Part shown: positions 23,942 to 32,903 of the stretch, piece after piece
Layout: the number at the start of each line of letters is the position of its first letter
Numbering within the stretch: position 1 is the stretch's first letter
Source of the DNA: Clostridia bacterium
Lineage (GTDB): Bacteria > Bacillota > Clostridia > TANB77 > CAG-508
DNA: 43,737 bases
Direction: 5' to 3'
Assembly: GCA_017936925.1 (NCBI GenBank)
Contig: JAGBEP010000006.1
Coordinates: 1-43,737, forward strand
The notes under the pieces: generated by a model
The model's database searches: none
What the model was told of the DNA's origin: nothing
What the model saw: the letters and a program-made list of their open reading frames with translations, nothing else
Translations under genes and position numbers: made by a program

Positions 23942-26900
23942 ATGTATTTAAAGAGATTAGAATTGCAGGGATTTAAATCTTTTGCAGATAAAACAGTATT
24001 AGAATTTATGCCAGGTATTACTACAGTTATAGGACCTAACGGTTCAGGTAAAAGTAATATTTCTGATGCAATTAGATGGGTTTTAGGTGAACAAAGTATG
24101 AAGTCATTAAGAGGAACTAAAACCGAAGATGTTATTTTTGCTGGAACTCAAAATAGAAAGTCATTAGGTTTTGCAGAAGTTTCTATGGTTATGGATAATT
24201 CTGATCAAAAACTTCCTATTGAATATACAGAGGTAACTGTTACTAGAAAATTATATAGAAGTGGTGAATCAGGATATTTTATAAATAAAACTCCTTGTAG
24301 ATTGAAGGATGTTCTTGAATTATTTATGGATACTGGCATTGGAAAAGATGGTTATTCTATTGTAGGACAAGGAAAAATAGATGAAATTTTGAGTAATAAA
24401 TCTGAAGAGAGAAGACATGTTTTTGAAGAAGCTGCCGGAATTGTTAAATATAGATCTAGAAAGCAAGAATCTGAGAAGAAAATGGAACAGGCAAAGTTAA
24501 ATTTGCTTAGAATTAATGATATTATTGCTGAAATTGAAACTAATATCGAACCTACAAGAATACAATCAGAAAAAGCAAAAGAGTTTTTGAAAATAAGAGA
24601 TGAATTAAAATCTATAGAAATAGGTTTGTTTATTCACAATATAAACGATTATAAAAAGAAAATTGAAGAAATTACTAATAATCAGGATATTTTTAATACT
24701 CAATTAATTCGTGAAAATGAAAGACTTTCTAATATTCAAGAATTAAAAGAAGAGTTAAGAAGTTCTTTGGATAAGATAACTGAGCAAATTGAAAAAATGC
24801 AGAGTCTTGGATTTGAAAATGAAAGAAAAAAAGAACAATTAAAGTCTGATATTAATTTAAATATAGAAAAAATTAATAATAATAAAGAAAATTGCATGCG
24901 TTTAGAAAATGAGATTACTGAAAATAATGGAAAATTAGTTTCTCTTCAGGAAGAAATAACTCAAAAGAAAAGTAAAAAAGATGTTTTGATTGAAAATAGA
25001 GAAAAGTTTGTAAAAGAGCTTGATGAAAAAGAAGCTAAATTGAAAGAGCTTACAAATAATATGTCTGAAAAAGAACTTGAGATGGAAGAAAAGAAAAAGA
25101 AGCTTGATGAAAATGTTGATGAAAAGTTTGAAATTTCTAATACAATTTCTACTTTGGTAGCTAATATTGAAAGTTATGAGGCTAGAAAAAAAGCTGTTGA
25201 AGAGGAAATTGATATTAATATATCAGACTTAGATACTTCTAGAATGAATAAATCTGAAATATCACAAAAATTTACAGAAATAGAGTCAAGAAGAAATAAA
25301 ATTAAAGATTCATTAATGAATGCAGATAAGAGAAAAAGTGACGCTGAGAGTAAGTTGAAAGATTATGATTTAAAGATTAATCAATGTGAATCTGAAATTA
25401 GATTAAAAGATTCTAGATTAAAGTTTTTAGAAGAAACGGAAAGAGAAAAAGAAGGATATATTAGAAGTGTAAAGGCACTTTTACAGGAATGCGAAAGAAA
25501 TGGTAGCTTGAAAAAAGGTGTACATGGTGTTATAGCTAATTTGATTAGTGTTCCAAAGGAATATGAAATTGCAATAGAAATGTGCCTTGGACAAACTATG
25601 CAAAATGTTGTAACTGAAACAGAGGAAGATGCTAAAAAATTAGTTGAACATCTAAGAAAGTATAATTTGGGTAGAGCTAGTTTTTTGCCAATCACGTCAG
25701 TAAAAGGTAAAAAGCTTGATAAGTTAAAATCAGAAAAAGGTGTAATTGGAATTGCATCTGATTTAGTTAAGTTTGATAAAAAATATGAACAGATTGTTTT
25801 AAGTTTACTTGGAAGAACTGTTATTGTTGATAATATGGATAATGCTATTGCAATTGCTAGAAAAAATGCTTATGGATTTAGAATTGTTACATTAGATGGA
25901 GATGTTTTAAATTCATCAGGAAGTATTAGTGGTGGTAGTGTTCAAACGAAAACGGTTAATATTTTAGGTAGGTCTCGAGAAATCGAGGAACTTAAGAAAA
26001 AAATTAAAGAATTAGAGAGAAAGCTTGAAAATTTAAAGAAAGAGAAAGAAGAATATGAAGCTTCTATAGAAAGTGTTTTAGAAGAGGTTGCAGCTTTGGA
26101 TAATGAGCTTAAAGATATAGAGATTGTTTATGCTACTGAAAAACAAAAAGTGAATTCTATAGAAGAAGCTGTTGAAAAGGTTGAAACTAGGTTAGAAAAA
26201 TTAAGAAATGAAAAGAAGACTATTGAAAGTAATATAGAAGATAGTAATAAAAGGCAAGAAGAGCTTAAAGAAAGAACTTCTGTGATAGAAGAAGAAAATC
26301 AAATTTTAAATAAAGAAATAGAAGAATTTACTACTAAAAATAAAGATACTCAGGGAATAGTTGATGACTTGAATTTTGATATTACTAATTTAAAAATTTC
26401 AGTTTCTTCTTTTGATGAAAGTGGTTTATCAATTGATGAGATGTTAGAAAGAATTAATTCAGATATTGAGACTATAAAAAAATCTTCTGAAAATAAAGAA
26501 CTACAAAAAGCAAAGATGATTAGTGATAATGAAAATTTGGAAAAATTAAATGTTGAGCTTAATGAAAAGATTAATAATTTGATATCAGAAGTTTCAAATA
26601 GTGGAAGTAAAGTTGAAGAATTGAAAAATGACAGAATAGCTAAGAATACTAAATTAGAAGAGACAGAGGCAAATTTTTCTGAACAAATGGAAAAAATTGA
26701 TTCATTAAAAGAGCAAGTTAATAAATGTGATGTAAAGAAATCTAAATTTGAAGTTGAATTAGAACAAATTATAACTAAGATGTGGGAAGAGTATGAAATT
26801 ACTCCAAATGATCCTGGGGATTATAAAGAACCAAAGAATGTTCAGGAAGTTCAGAAACAAGTTAATATTTTGCGTAATAATATGAAAGAACTTGGAAGTG

Positions 26901-27487
26901 TAAATATTGACTCTATAGAGGAGTATAAGAAATTAAAAGAACGTTATGATTTTATGAATGAACAACGACTAGATTTGGAAACAACGATGGCAAAACTTAG
27001 AAATATGATTAGTGAAATGACGGCTATTATGAAGGAACAATTTGCGGATAGATTTAAAACAATTAATAAAAATTTCGCTAAAATATTTGTTGAGCTTTTT
27101 GGTGGTGGAAAGGCAGAATTGAAACTTACTGATGAAGCTAATGTTTTAGACTCAGGAATAGAGATTGAGGTTCAACCTCCTGGAAAGAAACTTCAAAATA
27201 TGATGTTGCTTTCTGGTGGAGAGAGGGCTTTTACTGCGATTGCTTTATTGTTTGCAATATTAAAAATAAATCCGGCACCATTCTGTGTATTAGATGAGAT
27301 TGAGGCAGCTTTAGATGATGTTAATGTTTATAGATTTGCAGAGTATTTAAAGAAATTTGCAGGAGAATCCCAGTTTTTAGTTATTACTCATAGAAAAGGA
27401 ACAATGGAAGTTGGAGATACTGTTTATGGAATTACTATGGAGGAAAATGGTATTTCAAAATTGTTATCTTTAGATTTGAAAAAATAA
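23942..27487 (+). CDS. smc: Chromosome segregation protein SMC
   Basis: A 1181-residue SMC ATPase of normal length, the core of the condensin-like complex with ScpA and ScpB that compacts and separates origins. The N-terminal head has GPNGSGKSN (Walker A, 31-39). Long coiled coils follow (about 165-500 and 680-1020), separated by a hinge (about 515-660) with Gly-rich SSGSISGGS. The C-terminal head has LLSGGERAFTAIALLFAIL (signature) and FCVLDEIEAALDDVNV (Walker B). AGAGGAT precedes the ATG. The TatD gene follows after 27 nt; in many Firmicutes ftsY is next, and it is absent here. Confidence 0.97.
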   Translation: MYLKRLELQGFKSFADKTVLEFMPGITTVIGPNGSGKSNISDAIRWVLGEQSMKSLRGTKTEDVIFAGTQNRKSLGFAEVSMVMDNSDQKLPIEYTEVTVTRKLYRSGESGYFINKTPCRLKDVLELFMDTGIGKDGYSIVGQGKIDEILSNKSEERRHVFEEAAGIVKYRSRKQESEKKMEQAKLNLLRINDIIAEIETNIEPTRIQSEKAKEFLKIRDELKSIEIGLFIHNINDYKKKIEEITNNQDIFNTQLIRENERLSNIQELKEELRSSLDKITEQIEKMQSLGFENERKKEQLKSDINLNIEKINNNKENCMRLENEITENNGKLVSLQEEITQKKSKKDVLIENREKFVKELDEKEAKLKELTNNMSEKELEMEEKKKKLDENVDEKFEISNTISTLVANIESYEARKKAVEEEIDINISDLDTSRMNKSEISQKFTEIESRRNKIKDSLMNADKRKSDAESKLKDYDLKINQCESEIRLKDSRLKFLEETEREKEGYIRSVKALLQECERNGSLKKGVHGVIANLISVPKEYEIAIEMCLGQTMQNVVTETEEDAKKLVEHLRKYNLGRASFLPITSVKGKKLDKLKSEKGVIGIASDLVKFDKKYEQIVLSLLGRTVIVDNMDNAIAIARKNAYGFRIVTLDGDVLNSSGSISGGSVQTKTVNILGRSREIEELKKKIKELERKLENLKKEKEEYEASIESVLEEVAALDNELKDIEIVYATEKQKVNSIEEAVEKVETRLEKLRNEKKTIESNIEDSNKRQEELKERTSVIEEENQILNKEIEEFTTKNKDTQGIVDDLNFDITNLKISVSSFDESGLSIDEMLERINSDIETIKKSSENKELQKAKMISDNENLEKLNVELNEKINNLISEVSNSGSKVEELKNDRIAKNTKLEETEANFSEQMEKIDSLKEQVNKCDVKKSKFEVELEQIITKMWEEYEITPNDPGDYKEPKNVQEVQKQVNILRNNMKELGSVNIDSIEEYKKLKERYDFMNEQRLDLETTMAKLRNMISEMTAIMKEQFADRFKTINKNFAKIFVELFGGGKAELKLTDEANVLDSGIEIEVQPPGKKLQNMMLLSGGERAFTAIALLFAILKINPAPFCVLDEIEAALDDVNVYRFAEYLKKFAGESQFLVITHRKGTMEVGDTVYGITMEENGISKLLSLDLKK

Positions 27488-27514
27488 GGGAAATAGAAGG
27501 GATTTGAATCTAAA

Positions 27515-28276
27515 ATGGATTTTTTTGATTCACATGCTCATTATAATGATGAGAGATTTTTAAAAGTAAGAGATGAATTAATTAAAAATATGTATGATGA
27601 TGAAATTACTAATATTATATGTGCTGGATATAACCTAGATGCTTCAAAGGATGCAATAGAACTTTCTAAAAGATATTCACATATTTTTGCAACTTGTGGA
27701 ATATCACCAAATGATATAACAGAAGCTGTGGATAAAGAGTTATTAGAGATTGAAAAAATTGCTTCATATCAAAAAAATGTAGCGATAGGTGAGATTGGAC
27801 TAGATTATCATTGGAATAAAGAAAATAAAGAACTTCAAAAAAAGGTTTTTATTTGTCAAATTGATATTGCTAATAGATTGGGGTTACCAATTGTTATTCA
27901 TACGAGAGATGCTGTTTTTGATACTATTCAAATTTTGAAGGAACATCCTGTCTCAAAAAAAGGTGTTTTTCATTGTTGCCCATTAAATCAAGAATTGATT
28001 AAAGAAGGGTTAAAGCTTGGATTTTATATATCTTTTAGTGGGAATATTACTTTTAAAAATGCTAAGTCTGCAGGATGTATAGAGCTTGTACCTATGGATA
28101 AAATTTTAATTGAAACTGATAGTCCATATTTAGCACCAGAACCTCATAGAGGAGAGACTAATACGTCTTTATTTGTGAAGTGTGTTGCTGAAAAAATTGC
28201 CGAAGTTAAAAACATTTCTATAGAAGAGGTTGCAGAAAAAACAAGAGATAATGCAAAAAGAATTTTTAATTTATAA
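27515..28276 (+). CDS. TatD family metal-dependent deoxyribonuclease
   Basis: A 253-residue TIM-barrel hydrolase of the TatD/YcfH family. The metal and active-site residues are all visible: DSHAHYND at the N-terminus, GEIGLDYHW, VIHTRDA, HCCPLN and IETDSPYLAPEPHRGE. Such enzymes act as 3'-5' exonucleases in DNA repair or degradation, and some members act on D-aminoacyl-tRNA, so the substrate is left open. It follows smc closely and is probably co-transcribed. The ribosome binding site is weak: AGAAGGGA lies 13 nt upstream of the only well placed ATG. Confidence 0.92.
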   Translation: MDFFDSHAHYNDERFLKVRDELIKNMYDDEITNIICAGYNLDASKDAIELSKRYSHIFATCGISPNDITEAVDKELLEIEKIASYQKNVAIGEIGLDYHWNKENKELQKKVFICQIDIANRLGLPIVIHTRDAVFDTIQILKEHPVSKKGVFHCCPLNQELIKEGLKLGFYISFSGNITFKNAKSAGCIELVPMDKILIETDSPYLAPEPHRGETNTSLFVKCVAEKIAEVKNISIEEVAEKTRDNAKRIFNL

Positions 28277-28385
28277 AGGTTTTTAATGTAGTAATTTATA
28301 CTGTATTATTGATATACTTATGAATAAACTTATAATAAGGCATGCAAACATTAGCTTTGTGTGTCTTTATTTTTAACTTTATGCC

Positions 28386-28414
28386 TTGAATTTACGGGAA
28401 TTTGCGTGTATAAT
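28386..28414 (+). promoter_or_regulatory. Sigma-A promoter of prfA
   Basis: TTGAAT (28386-28391), a 17-nt spacer and TATAAT (28409-28414), 31 nt before the start codon. Confidence 0.82.
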
Positions 28415-28445
28415 ATACATGTTAATTTTTAAAAGGAGATTTTTT

Positions 28446-29507
28446 ATGTTTAATAAGTTAGAGGCTGTTGAAAAAAGATATGAAGAGTTAAACAAATTAA
28501 TAAGTGATCCAGAAGTTATTGCTAGACAAAATGAATGGAAGAATTTAATGAAAGAGCATAGCGATTTGGTTGATGTTGTTGAAAAATACAGAGAATATAA
28601 GAAAGTTAAAGAAGCTTTAGAAGAAGCTCAAGAGATGCTTGCAGATAAGGATTTAAAAGAACTTGCAGAAATGCAAATGTTAGAGTGTAAAGAAAAGCTT
28701 GTCAAAATAGAAGAAGAATTAAAAATTCTATTAATTCCTAAAGATAAAGATGATGAAAAAAATATTATTTGTGAAATTCGTGGCGGAGCTGGAGGAGAAG
28801 AAGCTGCTTTATTTGCGGGTACATTATTTAGAATGTATTCAATGTATGCTGAGAGAAAAGGTTGGAAACTTGAAGTTTTAAATGAAAATGCTACAGAGTT
28901 AGGCGGTTATAAAGAAATTTCATTTATGATTACTGGAAAAGGAGTTTATAGTAGATTAAAGTTTGAAAGTGGTGTTCACAGAGTTCAAAGAGTTCCAGAT
29001 ACAGAAAGCAGTGGAAGAATTCATACTTCTACAGCTACTGTAGCAGTTTTGCCAGTTGTTGAAGATGTCGAAGTTGAACTTAATCCAGCAGATATTAGAA
29101 TGGAAGTTTTTAGAGCTTCAGGTGCTGGTGGACAACATGTTAATAAAACTTCTTCTGCTGTTAGATTGATTCATGAGCCTACAGGAATTGTTGCAGAATG
29201 TCAGACAGAACGTTCACAAGTGCAAAATAGAGAATATGCAATGAGACTTTTAAAATCTAGAATTTATGAAATTGAAAAGCAAAAACAAGATGAAGAACTT
29301 GCCAATGAAAGAAAATCACAAGTAGGTGCTGGTGATAGAAGTGAAAAAATACGTACTTACAATTATCCACAAGGAAGAATTACAGATCATAGAATCGGTT
29401 TGAGTATTTATCAAATGGAAGATTTTTTAAATGGAAACTTAGATGAAATGATTGATGCTATTACTGCTTATGATAGAGCTGAAAAATTGAAAGGTGATCA
29501 AGAATAA
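28446..29507 (+). CDS. prfA: Peptide chain release factor 1
   Basis: A 353-residue class I release factor that reads UAA and UAG and triggers peptidyl-tRNA hydrolysis. Landmarks are the N-terminal helical domain, [35 protein letters not shown] (containing the recognition region) and [15 protein letters not shown] with the catalytic GGQ at 228-230. The ATG at 28446 has AAAAGGAGA 6 nt upstream. A longer in-frame version would begin inside the promoter and is rejected. RF1 specificity is supported by the overall match to PrfA and by length. It is monocistronic, with a terminator at 29512-29553. Confidence 0.96.
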   Translation: MFNKLEAVEKRYEELNKLISDPEVIARQNEWKNLMKEHSDLVDVVEKYREYKKVKEALEEAQEMLADKDLKELAEMQMLECKEKLVKIEEELKILLIPKDKDDEKNIICEIRGGAGGEEAALFAGTLFRMYSMYAERKGWKLEVLNENATELGGYKEISFMITGKGVYSRLKFESGVHRVQRVPDTESSGRIHTSTATVAVLPVVEDVEVELNPADIRMEVFRASGAGGQHVNKTSSAVRLIHEPTGIVAECQTERSQVQNREYAMRLLKSRIYEIEKQKQDEELANERKSQVGAGDRSEKIRTYNYPQGRITDHRIGLSIYQMEDFLNGNLDEMIDAITAYDRAEKLKGDQE

Positions 29508-29511
29508 TAAT

Positions 29512-29553
29512 AAAAACACGTTATAATGTTTATGCATGGTAACGTGTTTTTTT
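29512..29553 (+). terminator. Terminator after prfA
   Basis: A perfect 12-bp stem (29512-29523 with 29540-29551) closes a 16-nt loop and is followed by T to 29553. Confidence 0.85.
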
Positions 29554-29611
29554 ATATAGGTATAATTAAATGTATGGGTAAAATTATTATGTTGCGGCAT
29601 TTTTTATTATA

Positions 29612-29646
29612 ATAAAAAATAGCTCAGAAGTTTTTTCTGAGCTATT
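29612..29646 (-). terminator. Terminator after the LPNTG protein gene
   Basis: A perfect 12-bp stem (29618-29629 with 29635-29646) closes a 5-nt loop. On the minus strand it ends in a T-run, directly after the stop codon of the gene at 29651-30013. Confidence 0.85.
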
Positions 29647-29650
29647 AATG

Positions 29651-30013
29651 TTATTCATTATCTTTTTTTACAATTTTATTATATTGAATTAATGAGAACA
29701 TACAGAAAACTAAAGCTAGTAAAACGATTAATGCAAGGTTTATTTCATTACTGTCAATACCTGTATTAGGTAAGTTTTCAGTAGCGTTTGAACTATTAAT
29801 TGTTTTTGGTGTGTTAGTAGTTAATCCACCATTGGTATTGTTTAGAGTATTGTTTTCAAGCTCATTAGTAGGTTCTTCAGTTTCGTTAATTGTATTATTA
29901 CTATCTTCAGTTTCGTTTTTTGCTGTTATTGTGCTAGCAAGAGAAAAGTTAGTGAATGCTAGGATAACAACTAATGATAGTATAAGGGTAATTGCCTTTT
30001 TTACATTTTTCAT
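29651..30013 (-). CDS. Small Asn/Thr-rich LPNTG cell-wall-anchored protein
   Basis: A 120-residue surface protein. A signal peptide (about 1-27, MKNVKKAITLILSLVV then LASTIT) is followed by a short, low-complexity Asn/Thr/Glu-rich stretch (28-80) with no recognisable fold. Then comes the sortase signal: LPNTG at 81-85, a hydrophobic segment (about 92-109) and the basic tail YNKIVKK. After signal peptidase and sortase action only about 57 residues would remain on the wall. AGGAGG lies 7 nt before the ATG, and it has its own promoter (30054-30083) and terminator. No sortase gene lies in the window. A linker, coat or decoy role would be speculation. Confidence 0.85.
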   Translation of the reverse strand: MKNVKKAITLILSLVVILAFTNFSLASTITAKNETEDSNNTINETEEPTNELENNTLNNTNGGLTTNTPKTINSSNATENLPNTGIDSNEINLALIVLLALVFCMFSLIQYNKIVKKDNE

Positions 30014-30053
30014 GTTGCTTCCTCCTGTTTATAAAAATATATTAATTTATTAT

Positions 30054-30083
30054 ATTGTACAAATAATGGTAGAAAAATGTCAA
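30054..30083 (-). promoter_or_regulatory. Promoter of the LPNTG protein gene
   Basis: On the minus strand, TTGACA (30078-30083), an 18-nt spacer and TACAAT (30054-30059), 40 nt before the start codon. Confidence 0.7.
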
Positions 30084-30158
30084 TAGGTATAAATAAATGA
30101 AATAAAAAGGTAATATTTTGTAATAATCTAAAAAATTTTGAAAAACAGAAATTAACTA

Positions 30159-30187
30159 TTTACAAAAAAGATGATATTTTATATAAT
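30159..30187 (+). promoter_or_regulatory. Sigma-A promoter of pcrA
   Basis: TTTACA (30159-30164), a 17-nt spacer and TATAAT (30182-30187), 46 nt before the pcrA start. Confidence 0.8.
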
Positions 30188-30233
30188 GCAAACATAGATT
30201 CGCAAAAAGATTGCACGAAAGGGAAAAAGAGAA

Positions 30234-32517
30234 ATGAATGATATATTAGATATACTTAATGATAAACAAAGAGAAGCGGTTTTAGAGACAGAGGGACCAT
30301 GTTTAGTTATTGCGGGAGCAGGTTCTCGGAAAAACTAAAGTTTTAACTCATAAAATCGCTTATTTAATGCAAGAAAAAAATGTTAAACCTTGGAATATTT
30401 TAGCGATTACTTTTACTAATAAGGCTGCTAATGAAATGAAAGAGAGAGTTGAAAATTTAGTTGGTGATGTTGCTAAAGATATGTGGATTGGTACGTTTCA
30501 TTCCATATGTGTTCGTATATTGAGAAGATATATTGATAGAATTGGCTTTACATCTTCATTTATTATTTTTGATTCTTCTGATCAAAAAACATTGGTAAAA
30601 CAATGTTTAAAACAATTAAATATAGATGACAAAATGTTAAATGATAGAGCTGTTTTATCAGAAATTAGTAATGCTAAAAATGAAATGTTAGAACCAAGTG
30701 CATATAAATTAAGAACAAATGGAGAAGTTAGAAAAGAAACTATTGCCAAAGTTTATGAAATGTATCAAAGAAAATTGAGAGAAAATAATGCGATTGATTT
30801 TGATGATATTATTAATTATACAATAAAAATTTTATCTGAAAATCCTGATGTTTTAGAATATTATTCACAAAAATTTGAATATGTTTTAGTTGATGAGTAT
30901 CAAGATACTAATAAGGCTCAGTTTACATTAGTTTCAATTTTAGCTGCAAGACATGGTAATATTACAGTTGTTGGAGATAATGATCAAGGGATATATTCTT
31001 TTAGAGGAGCTGATATTACTAATATTTTAAATTTTGAAAGAGATTTTCCTGGTACTAAAATTATAAAACTTGAGCAAAATTATAGATGTACACAAAATAT
31101 TTTAGATGCTGCTAATGCTGTGATTAAAAATAATGAGACTAAATACGAGAAAAAGTTATGGACAGAAAATGGCAAAGGTGGAATGATAAATGTATACAGA
31201 GGAAATGACGAATATGATGAAGCTAATTTTATAGTCCAAAATATTAATAGGCTTCGTAGAGAAGAATATATGACCTACAATGATTTTGCTATACTATATA
31301 GAATGAATAGTCAATCTCGTAGTATAGAGGATATTTTAAGAAGAGAAGATATGCCTTACAAAATTGTTGGTGGATTAAAATTCTATGAAAGAAAAGAAAT
31401 AAAGGATATTATTGCATATTTAAGATTGATTCAAAATCCATCTGATAATTTAAGTTTAATGAGAATTATCAATGAGCCCAAAAGAGGAATTGGAAAAACA
31501 AGTTTAGAAAATGTAGAACAAGTTGCAAATCAAGTTGAAACTTCTATGTATGATGTTATTAAGAGAGCAGATGAGTTTGGACTTAATAGAGTATTTTTGA
31601 ATTCTAGAGAATTTATTTCTCAAATAGAAGAATTAAGAGCTAAAAAAGATGATATAAAAATTTCAGATTTAATTAAAGAAACTTTAAATAAAACTGGTTA
31701 TACAAAAGCTTTAGAGGAAGAAGATACGACTGAAGCAGAGAGTAGATTAGAGAACTTAGAGGAGTTTTTAACAGTTGCTGTTGAATTTGAAGAAGAGATT
31801 GCAGAAAATTCATTAGAAGAATTTTTGGAAGGAATAACTCTTTCTAGTGATATAGATGGAACTGATGATCAAGAAGATTCTGTAACATTGATGACTTTAC
31901 ATAGTGCTAAAGGATTAGAGTTTCCAGTTGTGTTTTTAGTTGGAATGGAAGAAGGAATCTTTCCTGGCTATAAGTCTATAGGGGAACCTAAAGAATTAGA
32001 GGAAGAAAGACGACTTGCTTATGTTGGAATTACTAGAGCAAAACAATATTTATTTATTAGTTGTGCAAGACAGAGAACGATTTTTGGATCAACAAGTTGC
32101 AATCAAGTTTCTAGATTTGTTAAAGAAATTCCTAAAGAACTATTTGAAGGATATGACGAATCTTTTGAAGATGCTCCTAAAAAGACGTATGAAGATTATC
32201 AATATGAATGGAAATATGGAAGTAGTCATGTTACTTCGTATAAATCAGATGATGTTGCTTCAGTAAAACCTAAGACTCAATTTGCATTTAGGACAGCAGA
32301 AAGCTTCTTAAATAATTTAAATAAGAAAGCTACATCAGATAGCGTTGATATTAGTGTTTATAGAGCGGGGCAGAGAGTTTACCATAAAAAGTTTGGAGAG
32401 GGTAAAATTAATTATGTTGAGGCAGAAGGAGATGATGCAAAAGTAGATATTACTTTTGATAAAATTGGACATAAGAGATTAATGGCTAAATATGCTGGAT
32501 TAGAGGTTTTAGATTAA
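30234..32517 (+). CDS. pcrA: ATP-dependent DNA helicase PcrA/UvrD, with an apparent +1 frameshift in Walker A
   Basis: A superfamily 1A helicase of about 760 residues. The frame from ATG 30234 reads MNDILDILNDKQREAVLE then LVIAGAGS and stops at TAA about 15 nt later. The rest continues in the next frame from KTKVLTHKIAYL to the stop at 32517. Dropping one base (C30327 or T26 beside it) restores GAGSGKT, the Walker A motif. All other motifs are intact: GTFHSICVRILRRY, VLVDEYQDTN, GDNDQGIYSFRGAD, LEQNYRC, TLHSAKGLEFPVVFLVG, YVGITRAKQ, and a C-terminal RVYHKKFGEGKI Tudor-like domain. PcrA unwinds DNA in repair and rolling-circle replication and is essential in Bacillus. A sequencing or assembly error and a real mutation are both possible. 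As given, only an internal TTG at 30310 opens the long frame. Confidence 0.88.
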
Positions 32518-32526
32518 AGAATAGTT

Positions 32527-32563
32527 TATGAGATTACATTAATTTGTGATCTCATATTTTTTT
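32527..32563 (+). terminator. Terminator after pcrA
   Basis: TATGAGAT (32527-32534) pairs with ATCTCATA (32549-32556), extended by three pairs including one G-U. A run of seven T follows. Confidence 0.85.
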
Positions 32564-32841
32564 ATTTGTTTAGAATTGGACGTTGTGATTGCAGAAATTT
32601 GATTATATTACACTTTAAGAGTGTTGATTTTGAGAAATTTTGATAAATGCTATGTGGATAAAACGATTTACAGGAATTTCCAATTACCGAAAGTACAATA
32701 TAGAGCCGTAAGTAATATAAGAATTTTGTAAAAGAAAAAATATAGAAATGTAAACAAAAAAAGAAGAATGCTTAAAATCAGTGAGGACGAGGGTTTTATT
32801 CTTTTTTTATTTTAAATTATAATAAGAAGCAAAAATTGGCA

Positions 32842-32869
32842 TTGATTCTTGTGTATATGAGACTAAAAT
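32842..32869 (+). promoter_or_regulatory. Probable promoter of the giant surface protein gene
   Basis: TTGATT (32842-32847), a 16-nt spacer and TAAAAT (32864-32869), 34 nt before the start codon. GGAGAGA (32894-32900) is the ribosome binding site. Confidence 0.55.
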
Positions 32870-32903
32870 AAGTGTTAAGATTTTAATATTTATGGAGAGA
32901 GAT

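Larger units (their letters stand above)
32518..32903. other. 386-nt intergenic region before the giant surface protein gene
   Basis: It holds the pcrA terminator (32527-32563) and the promoter at 32842-32869. An imperfect long-loop hairpin of an A7GAA run (about 32758-32767) with TTCTTTTTTT near 32800 may be a second, weak terminator. Between 32570 and 32755 I see no reading frame with a ribosome binding site and no riboswitch I can name. Confidence 0.5.

Noticed and set aside
28386..28445. N-terminally extended PrfA starting at TTG 28386
   Set aside because: That TTG is the -35 box of the prfA promoter; ATG 28446 has a strong ribosome binding site and matches the family start.
32652..32711. 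19-codon ORF (MWIKRFTGISNYRKYNIEP) upstream of the giant gene, as a gene remnant
   Set aside because: No ribosome binding site and too short to assign to any family.
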